A stretch of 5,592 nucleotides of DNA, taken from the NCBI GenBank assembly GCA_950063125.1, contig CATLZI010000150.1, positions 1-5,592 on the forward strand. Reading direction: 5' to 3'. Below, piece after piece: positions 1 to 4,215 of this stretch. The position numbers and the translations under genes are program-made. Source of the DNA: an uncultured Porticoccus sp. (lineage in GTDB: Bacteria; Pseudomonadota; Gammaproteobacteria; Pseudomonadales; Porticoccaceae). Below the pieces are notes generated by a model. That model did not search any database. It was not told the origin of the DNA and saw only the letters and a program-made list of their open reading frames with translations. Positions within the stretch are counted from its first letter, which is position 1, and each line of letters begins with the position of its first letter.

Positions 1-1
1 T

Positions 2-442
2 TTCGTGCCGGTGGAGGCCGCATTTATGCTGGCGCTGGAGCATGACCATACACTTTTTCGGGATGCCTATGACAAGGGCATTATTCTGGTGAGTCCCTCC
101 ACCCTGCTGGCAACCTTGCGAACGATCCACAATATCTGGCGTTATGAAGACCAGAACCGCAACGCCCAGCAGATTGCTGCTGAAGCGGGCAAACTGTATG
201 ACCAATTGGTGCTGGTTGTGGAGTCCCTGGACGACCTGGGTCGGCACATCGACAGGAGTCAGGAGGCCTGGCAACAAACCCGTAAACGTCTCGTCGATGG
301 CAGGGGCAATCTGATCAAAAAATTTGAAGACATCAAAAAACTGGGTGCCCGTACCAAGCGCTCACTACCCGATAATCTGGTTGAGCAGGCCACGGAACAG
401 GATGATGTTTCATTGCGGGCCAGCCTTCATCAGCCGGAATAA
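2..442 (+). CDS. rmuC: DNA recombination protein RmuC, C-terminal part (5' end outside window)
   Basis: The 146 visible residues, beginning FVPVEAAFMLALEHD, match the conserved C-terminal half of the RmuC family. Family hallmarks are the FVP-E-AF-AL segment at visible residues 1-15, the ILVSPSTLLATLRTI segment near 27-41, and the NIWRYEDQNRNAQQIA-GKLYDQ stretch that follows, then a helical, poorly conserved tail ending LRASLHQPE. Family knowledge: RmuC proteins have an N-terminal membrane/coiled-coil part and a PD-(D/E)XK nuclease-like fold, and in E. coli RmuC limits DNA inversion at short inverted repeats. The reading frame is open to the left edge, so the N-terminal anchor and coiled coil lie outside and a start cannot be assigned; the GTG at position 5 is an internal Val codon. 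The DUF2489 gene follows 71 bases later on the same strand and may be co-transcribed. Assignment is firm; the biochemical activity is known only from the family. Confidence 0.93.
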   Translation, partial: FVPVEAAFMLALEHDHTLFRDAYDKGIILVSPSTLLATLRTIHNIWRYEDQNRNAQQIAAEAGKLYDQLVLVVESLDDLGRHIDRSQEAWQQTRKRLVDGRGNLIKKFEDIKKLGARTKRSLPDNLVEQATEQDDVSLRASLHQPE

Positions 443-445
443 TTG

Positions 446-460
446 CCCGTTAGCGGGTTT
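446..460 (+). terminator. Short GC hairpin after rmuC, weak terminator or processing element
   Basis: Four bases after the rmuC stop codon, CCCG (446-449) and CGGG (454-457) flank the loop TTAG and are followed by TTTAT. The stem has only four pairs, extendable by one G-T wobble, and the T run is three bases. At best it attenuates transcription between rmuC and the DUF2489 gene. It could equally be chance. Confidence 0.22.
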
Positions 461-513
461 ATCGGTCGATTGCGATCCAGTATCTGGTCGCACATCTTTC
501 AGAGGAGTATGTA

Positions 514-1014
514 ATGACACTGATCACGAGTCTGGCACTGGTTATTTTAATTGGCTTGAGTGGCTATGCCTTATACCTTTACCTGCAGCTGCGCAAATTG
601 AAAAATACACAGAACGCCAGGGAAGAGGCGCTGGCAGTAGAGCAGGAGGAGCGTAAAACCCACTACCGCAAGAGTATACATGTGATTGCCTCGGCCATTG
701 TGGCCGACCAGGTCACGCTCACGGAAGGGGCTATTCGCATCAGTATGATGGCTGCGCAACTGGATCTGCCCGAGCACGAGCGGGAGCATTATCAGGTATT
801 TTTTCAATTGACGGAGGCCACAGCCCACATCCCGATTCTGGATGAATGGCAGAAACTCAGTACCCGCGACAAACTGCGCTATGACCGGGAGCGGGAAGAC
901 ATTGAGAAAAAGTACCGGGAGTTCGCGGTGAATGCTGCCAGCAAGGTGTTGCAGAAACCTCTTCAGCCCGAGCAAGGTGCAGAACCGTTATTCTATCCGG
1001 TTGGCCGGCATTAG
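514..1014 (+). CDS. DUF2489 family membrane-anchored protein
   Basis: A 166-residue protein of unknown function that I place in the DUF2489 family, found mainly in gammaproteobacteria. Residues 4-26 form one N-terminal transmembrane helix, followed by a basic LRKLKN stop-transfer segment and a charged helical linker to about residue 52. The conserved cytoplasmic domain runs from about 54 to 147: SIHVIASAIVADQ, LTEGAIRI near 69-76, HIPILDEWQKL near 105-115 and a charged helix DREREDIEKKYREF near 124-137. The ATG at 514 is supported by AGAGGAG at 501-507, seven bases upstream. The gene follows rmuC on the same strand with 71 bases between, which suggests one operon, but no shared pathway is established. 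The antisense ORF over the same bases has no plausible start signal or recognisable family. No catalytic residues can be proposed from the sequence. Confidence 0.85.
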   Translation: MTLITSLALVILIGLSGYALYLYLQLRKLKNTQNAREEALAVEQEERKTHYRKSIHVIASAIVADQVTLTEGAIRISMMAAQLDLPEHEREHYQVFFQLTEATAHIPILDEWQKLSTRDKLRYDREREDIEKKYREFAVNAASKVLQKPLQPEQGAEPLFYPVGRH

Positions 1015-1050
1015 CCGTCGGACGTCATTTCTTGGCGTCAGGCTGTTTTT
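1013..1050 (+). terminator. Terminator-like hairpin at the end of the rmuC-DUF2489 unit
   Basis: AGCC (1013-1016) pairs with GGCT (1041-1044), and GACG (1021-1024) pairs with CGTC (1036-1039). An asymmetric internal loop (GTCG opposite A) separates the two stems, and the apical loop has 11 bases. The structure is followed by G and five T residues at 1046-1050. It overlaps the DUF2489 stop codon. The pairing is interrupted, so efficiency is uncertain, but position and T run fit an intrinsic terminator for the + strand unit. Confidence 0.4.
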
Positions 1051-1063
1051 ACATGAATGTCAT

Positions 1064-1092
1064 TTGTATAGGGGCGAAGAAGTCCTTATATT
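1064..1092 (+). promoter_or_regulatory. Possible sigma-70 promoter upstream of the 33-codon ORF
   Basis: TTGTAT (1064-1069) and TATATT (1087-1092) are separated by 17 bases. The -10 matches the TATAAT consensus at five of six positions; the -35 matches only TTG. Transcription would begin near 1099, about 18 bases before the ATG at 1117. This is a consensus match by eye in an AT-rich stretch, so it is tentative. Confidence 0.28.
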
Positions 1093-1116
1093 CCCCGGAC
1101 TGTATTTTGGGAATGA

Positions 1117-1218
1117 ATGCGTATTGTGTTTGTCGGTGATACCAACCTGGAGTTTCTGATTGAACTTTTGGAGGTCGTCTGGGTAATAAGTCCCCACCTG
1201 AAATCAAAATCAAAATGA
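1117..1218 (+). CDS. Possible 33-residue small protein
   Basis: An ATG ORF of 33 codons whose product starts MRIVFVGDTNLEFLIELLEV and ends in the basic tail KSKSK. The first half alternates hydrophobic and acidic residues like a beta-strand, glycine turn and helix. That vaguely recalls the opening of nucleotide-binding or formyltransferase folds, but it is far too short for such a domain. GGGAA at 1109-1113 is a weak and rather close ribosome site, and a promoter-like pair lies just upstream. It could be a true small protein, the leading fragment of a lost gene, or chance. No family is recognised. Confidence 0.2.
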   Translation: MRIVFVGDTNLEFLIELLEVVWVISPHLKSKSK

Positions 1219-1268
1219 AATAAGCCTGCAACAAGGGAAGACCTATACTTTTTAAAGAGATTTTTGTG

Positions 1269-1291
1269 CGCCAGTTATCAGAACTGTGGCG
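1269..1291 (+). other. Bulged hairpin in the leader of the 67-codon ORF
   Basis: CGCCA (1269-1273) pairs with TGGCG (1287-1291), and GTT (1274-1276) pairs with AAC (1282-1284), with a two-base bulge (TG, 1285-1286) and an ATCAG loop. No T run follows, so it is not a terminator. If transcribed from the TATACT hexamer at 1244-1249 it would sit about 80 bases before the start codon at 1369. An RNA role is only a possibility. Confidence 0.3.
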
Positions 1292-1368
1292 AAGCTCTTC
1301 ATACCATTGAGTTTCGTTGTTTTGCCATGCTCTTTGGCTAGGTCAGATTGGAAAAGGAGTTTTAGATT

Positions 1369-1572
1369 ATGAGTAAATTGTATGAGAAGCGTCAGTCGTC
1401 TTACAAAACGATCCAGCAGGGTAATCAGGGTCTGAAGCAGCAAAATTGGCCTGTGTGTCGAATCATCCCCCAATCCGATGCACAACCTGGCACAGTTTCA
1501 CGCGCGGTCGAATCACAGCAGCAACCAAACAATGATAACCTGCAACCGGGATCAAACCACCAGCATGGCTGA
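1369..1572 (+). CDS. Possible small Gln/Asn-rich protein, 67 residues, unrecognised
   Basis: The ATG is preceded by AAGGAG (1354-1359) at a nine-base spacing, the best ribosome site in this otherwise unassigned stretch. The product starts MSKLYEKRQSSYKTIQQGN and is strongly polar: about 12 of 67 residues are Gln and several more are Asn, with QQQ and NND runs toward a His-rich end (NHQHG). There is no signal peptide, membrane helix or cysteine motif, apart from one Cys near residue 30. The first 25 or so codons look more natural than the later ones, so the ORF may be the intact start of a gene truncated or frameshifted afterwards. A weak terminator-like hairpin lies 69 bases beyond the stop. 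It is unrelated to any family I know; chance is a real alternative. Confidence 0.33.
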   Translation: MSKLYEKRQSSYKTIQQGNQGLKQQNWPVCRIIPQSDAQPGTVSRAVESQQQPNNDNLQPGSNHQHG

Positions 1573-1640
1573 GACCCTGCAGCCCCGGCAAGTTGTGCTG
1601 AGGCTCTGGCTGGTGCGGAGTAACTGGTGTTGGGCGAGTG

Positions 1641-1660
1641 GGCTGAATGGTCAGCCTTTT
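1641..1660 (+). terminator. Small terminator-like hairpin between convergent units
   Basis: GGCTGA (1641-1646) and TCAGCC (1651-1656) form a perfect six-bp stem around the tetraloop ATGG, followed by TTTT at 1657-1660. The T run is on the + strand, so it would stop transcripts coming from the 1244-1572 region. It overlaps the stop codon of the convergent DUF1330 gene. On the - strand no T run follows the stem. The short T run makes it weak. Confidence 0.35.
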
Positions 1661-1977
1661 GGCAAATAGGGAATGGTCTTTGCCGCGTCAGAGTCATCAA
1701 TCACATGCAAATTGCTGATGCTGCCTTTTATTCTTGATTCCCGGAATGCCCTGTACTCGGGATCATTGATAAATGCCTGTAACGCAGCCATATCCGGAAA
1801 CTCAACCAGGGCAATCATGTCCGCTTTGCAGGGTTCTCCCTCAACGGTACTGATGTTGGCACTACGGGATAGGTACCTGCCGCCGTGTTTGTGGGCGATA
1901 TCGTGCACGTTAGTAGCGTAATCCGCTATCCATGCTTCATCGGTCACGGTGACATCAGCGATTAAATAAACAGCCAT
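1651..1977 (-). CDS. DUF1330 family protein
   Basis: A 108-residue soluble protein with the DUF1330 pattern, a dimeric ferredoxin-like alpha/beta fold of uncertain biochemical role. Hallmarks are the strand opening MAVYLIADVTV, HGGRYLSRSA near 31-40, VEGEP near 45-49, and LVEFPDMAALQAFINDPEY at 57-75, followed by a helix with FRESR. The length is slightly above the usual 95-100 residues because of a short C-terminal tail ending PYLPKG. The ATG at 1977-1975 has a GGAG ribosome site at 1989-1986, eight bases upstream. It is the last of three - strand genes, 42 bases after the stop of the membrane protein before it, and is probably co-transcribed. No signal peptide is present, so it should be cytoplasmic. 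The family is clear; the substrate is unknown. Confidence 0.85.
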   Translation of the reverse strand: MAVYLIADVTVTDEAWIADYATNVHDIAHKHGGRYLSRSANISTVEGEPCKADMIALVEFPDMAALQAFINDPEYRAFRESRIKGSISNLHVIDDSDAAKTIPYLPKG

Positions 1978-2019
1978 AATTCATACTCCGATAATTGTCT
2001 GGTGTTTTGCCGGTTGTGC

Positions 2020-2424
2020 TTAGCTTATTTTGGCAGCCAACAGGCACACTCCGAGCCATGTGAAATAGAAAGGTATACAGAATAACAGTACGCGCCAGTT
2101 TGACTGAAAACAGTAACGAATGGAGTGTGTTATAGCGTCCTTGCGCAGTTGCCAGGTAACGGCCATTTGCAGCGCCACCAGTGAGTAGATGAATTGAACA
2201 GCGATAGCTGGAAGCTCGCCGGGCAGCATCGGTGTGAAAACCAGTAATGCCACGATAAATAAAAAACCAAACGCCAGTGTATTTCTGGCGGCTGGCACCT
2301 TATCCAGGGTGCGGAAGTTGTCCCACAAAAAATACGTCATGGCGATGGGCCCACCGAAAAATGATCCTAATCCGATCTGCAGGGGGGAGTAAACAGCCGG
2401 TTTCTTTATCACGATATCATTCAC
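2020..2424 (-). CDS. Four-helix integral membrane protein, unknown function (GTG start)
   Basis: A 134-residue hydrophobic protein with likely transmembrane segments near residues 14-34, 48-66, 70-90 and 109-131. A short polar N-terminus (MNDIVIKKPAVYSP) and a polar segment WDNFRTLDKVPAARN separate the first two. The SPLQIGLGSFFGGPIAMTYFLW opening recalls small uncharacterised membrane proteins of gammaproteobacteria, but I cannot name a family. The start is GTG at 2424-2422, chosen because CGGAG lies eight bases upstream; the first in-frame ATG falls inside helix 1. It sits between another four-helix protein (72 bases upstream) and the DUF1330 gene (42 bases downstream), all on the - strand. 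The + strand ORF overlapping its 5' end is a shadow. Real gene likely; function unknown. Confidence 0.72.
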   Translation of the reverse strand: MNDIVIKKPAVYSPLQIGLGSFFGGPIAMTYFLWDNFRTLDKVPAARNTLAFGFLFIVALLVFTPMLPGELPAIAVQFIYSLVALQMAVTWQLRKDAITHSIRYCFQSNWRVLLFCIPFYFTWLGVCLLAAKIS

Positions 2425-2496
2425 CGCATCGTCTCCGGTGGGACATGAAAAAGAAGTCCTGGCGTCATTATTACTGGAATCGGGATATGGACCATA

Positions 2497-2856
2497 CTAT
2501 TGTTTGTTTCCAGCGCGGGTCAGACGAAACAGATAAATGGCGGCAACGCCCAAAAAACCTGCGCAGAGCGTGATGAATGCGGCTGTACACCAGAAAATGA
2601 AAGGTCCGCTCTTGCCGTGTAGCACCAAATCACCCACTGTCAGAGCTGAAAAAACGGCCATTGGCGCGCTATAGGCGAGGGCCGTCAGCATGCCATCTCG
2701 CAGGTGATACAGGGCGCTGAACCCGGAAAGGAACGTATTTGTCAACAAACCGATAATACCCGCTGCCAACATCCATGGCAGTTGTATGCTAAGCATGGAC
2801 AGGTAAAAGATAAAGAAGGTTGCCAGTCCGATGAGAGATGCTTTGATGGGCTGCAT
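2497..2856 (-). CDS. Four-helix integral membrane protein, unknown function
   Basis: A 119-residue protein with four predicted transmembrane segments, near residues 5-23, 27-45, 56-78 and 85-110, and a positively charged C-terminal tail (RLTRAGNKQ) that suggests a cytoplasmic C-terminus. The second loop carries YHLRDG near 50-55 and the third GDLVLHGKSG near 75-84. No catalytic or transport motif is recognised. The ATG at 2856-2854 has only a weak ribosome site (GGATAG, about 12 bases upstream), yet it is the only start that keeps the first helix. A perfect TATAAT lies about 42 bases upstream. It is first of three co-directional - strand genes. It is about the size of its downstream membrane neighbour, so the two might act together, but their sequences do not look alike. 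Confidence 0.7.
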   Translation of the reverse strand: MQPIKASLIGLATFFIFYLSMLSIQLPWMLAAGIIGLLTNTFLSGFSALYHLRDGMLTALAYSAPMAVFSALTVGDLVLHGKSGPFIFWCTAAFITLCAGFLGVAAIYLFRLTRAGNKQ

Positions 2857-2897
2857 AAGCGTGACTAACTATCCAGAGAATGGGTTATATCGAATGG

Positions 2898-2903
2898 ATT
2901 ATA
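2898..2903 (-). promoter_or_regulatory. Consensus -10 box for the leftward three-gene unit
   Basis: Read on the - strand this is a perfect TATAAT, placed so that transcription would start near 2891 and give a leader of about 35 bases before the ATG at 2856. The sequence at the expected -35 position (CGGGAA region) does not resemble TTGACA, so an activator or an extended contact may be required. A second A/T hexamer (TATAAC) lies slightly downstream. Confidence 0.42.
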
Positions 2904-2949
2904 AACGGGTTGAATAGGCTTTCCCGGTAAAACAGCCGCAATAAAACAC

Positions 2950-2974
2950 GAGATTTGCCACAAGTGCAAATCTC
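2950..2974. promoter_or_regulatory. Perfect 9-bp inverted repeat, candidate operator
   Basis: GAGATTTGC (2950-2958) and GCAAATCTC (2966-2974) are perfect reverse complements around a seven-base spacer. There is no T run on the + strand and only a GTGTTTTATT stretch on the - strand, with no gene upstream to terminate. A protein-binding site is therefore more likely than a terminator. It lies about 60-85 bases upstream of the predicted leftward start point, a usual place for an activator. The half-site AGATTTGCC recurs at 3138-3146. Confidence 0.42.
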
Positions 2975-3134
2975 TTGAACAGTGGATGTGGTGATAAGAA
3001 GTACGCTCCCTAACGGATGTATCATTATTTTCCACTGGAAATCGTCCGCATGGCACCATTACCAACAATCAGTGCCCCCGGGGGGTCGTAGGCCTAGATT
3101 TTTGTCGAGAGGCCCATTAGACTCCCTATCCTCA

Positions 3135-3155
3135 GGCAGATTTGCCCGTTTTTTT
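3135..3155 (+). promoter_or_regulatory. Hairpin plus T7 in the lipoprotein leader, possible attenuator
   Basis: GGCA (3135-3138) and TGCC (3143-3146) form a four-bp stem around GATT and are followed by CG and seven T residues (3149-3155), nine bases before the AGAGGGAG ribosome site. The arrangement looks like a weak intrinsic terminator inside a leader. The stem is short, so it may have no effect or may only mark the end of an upstream transcript. Confidence 0.22.
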
Positions 3156-3176
3156 CATTACCCAGAGGGAGTCGAT

Positions 3177-3494
3177 ATGAATTTTGTAAAGTTACTTGGT
3201 ATTTCGTTATTAGTCTTGGGTCTGGCAGCATGTGGCGGTTCCGACAACGGTACGAGCGAAGAGCAAGCTGCAGCAGAAGCAGAAGCAGCGTTGTCCCCTG
3301 AAGAAAAAGCCGCAGCAGAAGCCAAGGCCAAAGAAGAAGAGTTGAAAGCAATTGAAGAAGCAAGAATTGCCAATGAAGAAGCAAGAAAGAAAGCTGCTGA
3401 AGAAGCGGTTCCGCTTCCCAAGGAAAAGATCCTGCCTGAAGGCATGGTGGAAGGCAGTGTTGAGCACTCCATCTGGTTGAACAATCAACAATAA
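3177..3494 (+). CDS. Small outer-membrane-type lipoprotein with charged Ala/Glu/Lys helix
   Basis: A 105-residue lipoprotein of unrecognised family. A short basic N-terminus, a hydrophobic core and the lipobox LGLAAC place the lipidated Cys at residue 19; Gly at +2 rather than Asp predicts sorting to the outer membrane. After a short GGSDNGTS linker, residues 28-77 are almost entirely Ala, Glu and Lys with a few Leu, Ile and Arg, predicting one long charged helix or coiled coil like those of TolA or Lpp-type spacers. A single Pro at 41 interrupts it. The C-terminal 28 residues (from PLPKEKILPEGM to WLNNQQ) are different and may form a small binding end. The ATG at 3177 is chosen because AGAGGGAG (3164-3171) precedes it and the signal peptide begins there; the frame stays open upstream to an ATG at 2982, but that extension would bury the signal. 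It is monocistronic and ends at a strong terminator. Confidence 0.85.
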   Translation: MNFVKLLGISLLVLGLAACGGSDNGTSEEQAAAEAEAALSPEEKAAAEAKAKEEELKAIEEARIANEEARKKAAEEAVPLPKEKILPEGMVEGSVEHSIWLNNQQ

Positions 3495-3502
3495 TTAAAA
3501 AT

Positions 3503-3563
3503 AGCAGGTCTGTTCTGGCGCACAACCGGTTAATTCCGGTACCAAAACAGACCTGCTTTTTTT
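3503..3563 (+). terminator. Long nested hairpin, probable bidirectional terminator
   Basis: AGCAGGTCTGTT (3503-3514) and AACAGACCTGCT (3546-3557) form a perfect 12-bp stem, ending in seven T residues at 3557-3563 on the + strand. The 31-base loop contains a second hairpin, ACCGG (3525-3529) with CCGGT (3536-3540) around TTAATT. On the - strand the same stem is followed by ATTTTTAATTATT. It therefore can end both the lipoprotein transcript and the convergent transcript from the gene at 4069-3671. Confidence is high for the + strand and moderate for the - strand. Confidence 0.85.
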
Positions 3564-3670
3564 ATCGCTTTTCTGGTGCCCCTCTTTTTCGCTACTTCAG
3601 GTAGTGTTTCTTTAATCTCAGCCGCAACCTATTACATGAGTTGTTATCACCAAGCATCGTTGTTCCAGTT

Positions 3671-4069
3671 TCACTGATTGAGTTCCGGCTGTTTCTCTTC
3701 CTCGGCAGGTATGCAGGGTCGACCACTTTGCTTCCTGACAGGACACCCTTTTTTGACATGTTGACGCGTTTCGATAATGGATTCGATCGCCGCTCTCGGA
3801 TTGCTGTTGATATTTTTCTGGCAGTAGCTGTCCATCCATTCTGCTACCTCGCTACCCTTTTGAGTGCCCAATACCCCTTGAGGGTGTTTTCCTGCATATT
3901 TGTATTCGTTATAACCCGCCACAAAACCCTGTAACCAGTTGAGAGACGGCCCGTGTCTATTTTGCTTGCGGGCGTCTATCCATTCAGAGCAGTTTTCAGC
4001 AATTTTATCGGGTGAGGCATAGAGCAGAGGGGTGATCAAGAGCCCTAGTGCGAGCAGACAGTATTTCAT
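3671..4069 (-). CDS. Exported Cys-containing protein, Rap1a-like immunity family candidate
   Basis: A 132-residue protein with a Sec signal peptide (MKYCLLALGLLITPLLYA, likely cut after Ala18 or Ser19). The mature part shows NCSEWIDARKQ near 26-36, NWLQGFVAGYNEY near 44-56, EWMDSYCQKN near 77-86 and NPRAAIESIIE near 90-100. The order Cys, aromatic-Gly-x-x-x-Gly-Tyr, then Tyr-Cys followed by a helix resembles small periplasmic proteins of the Rap1a/Tai-type immunity group, in which C27 and C83 would form a disulfide. C109 and C119 lie in a tail ending EEEKQPELNQ and may form a second one. The ATG at 4069 has AAGGA eight bases upstream. No toxin gene adjoins, so if the family call is right it is an orphan or has another envelope role. 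It is 146 bases downstream of trmA on the same strand, and converges on the lipoprotein terminator. Real gene: confident; family: tentative. Confidence 0.78.
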   Translation of the reverse strand: MKYCLLALGLLITPLLYASPDKIAENCSEWIDARKQNRHGPSLNWLQGFVAGYNEYKYAGKHPQGVLGTQKGSEVAEWMDSYCQKNINSNPRAAIESIIETRQHVKKGCPVRKQSGRPCIPAEEEKQPELNQ

Positions 4070-4215
4070 TTATAGATTCCTTGGTCGGGGTCAGGTAATG
4101 CTTATGCTCTGGCGAATGTCTTGTGCCGAATCCCGAGATTCAATCAACTTTAGCTGTTAAGCGCAACAGGGTTTGTCAGCAAAGATTTTTGATTTCCGGT
4201 GATTACGCCTGCGCA

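Larger units (their letters stand above)
1015..1650. other. Region without a confident gene; possible small + strand transcription unit or remnant
   Basis: No ORF here resembles a protein family I recognise. On the + strand, in order, it holds a promoter-like pair (1064-1092), a 33-codon ORF (1117-1218), a short direct repeat ATCAAA-ATCAAA around 1202-1213, a TATACT hexamer at 1244-1249 without a good -35, and a bulged hairpin at 1269-1291. These are followed by a 67-codon ORF with a strong Shine-Dalgarno (1369-1572) and a six-bp hairpin followed by TTTT (1641-1660). That order (promoter, leader, ribosome site, terminator) fits a cryptic transcription unit or small RNA. It equally fits a decayed gene whose control signals survive. 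The - strand also has overlapping ORFs, but none has a convincing start. Confidence 0.5.
2857..3176. other. Divergent intergenic region rich in palindromes
   Basis: This 320-base stretch separates the leftward membrane-protein genes from the rightward lipoprotein. It holds no convincing gene. It contains the -10 element of the leftward unit (2898-2903), a perfect 9-bp inverted repeat (2950-2974) and a small TTTCC/GGAAA hairpin (3029-3041). It also contains the palindrome CCCCCGGGGG (3075-3084), a GGCCT/AGGCC pair (3091-3095 and 3110-3114), and a GGCA/TGCC hairpin followed by T7 just before the lipoprotein ribosome site. A clear rightward promoter is not visible. TATCAT at 3020-3025 and TATCCT at 3127-3132 are candidate -10 hexamers, but neither has a well-spaced -35. 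Confidence 0.55.

Noticed and set aside
571..975. 134-codon - strand ORF antisense to the DUF2489 gene
   Set aside because: The + strand frame has a family match, a good ribosome site and a membrane anchor; the antisense product matches nothing known.
1049..1234. - strand ORFs in 1049-1234, including a GTG-started one at 1197-1060
   Set aside because: Some stretches look protein-like, but none has a ribosome site or an ATG start, and no family is recognised.
1628..1634. GTTGGGC, which fits the GTTRRRC integron recombination core
   Set aside because: No matching RYYYAAC partner at a suitable distance, and no attC-like folding structure around it.
1425..1700. 91-codon - strand ORF overlapping the DUF1330 3' end
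   Set aside because: Cys- and Ser-rich product, overlaps a well-supported gene in another frame, no ribosome site.
2982..3176. In-frame upstream extension of the lipoprotein to an ATG at 2982
   Set aside because: It would add 65 residues with no ribosome site in front and would bury the signal peptide and lipobox; the ATG at 3177 has AGAGGGAG at good spacing.
3094..3525. Three overlapping - strand ORFs (Leu- and Ser/Ala-rich) across the lipoprotein gene
   Set aside because: They are the reverse reading of the repetitive GCA/GAA codons of the lipoprotein; their low complexity and lack of ribosome sites mark them as shadows.
4128..4141. GAATC-CCGA-GATTC hairpin between trmA and the next gene
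   Set aside because: Only five pairs and no T run on either strand; not usable as a terminator, and no repeat of it elsewhere in the window.
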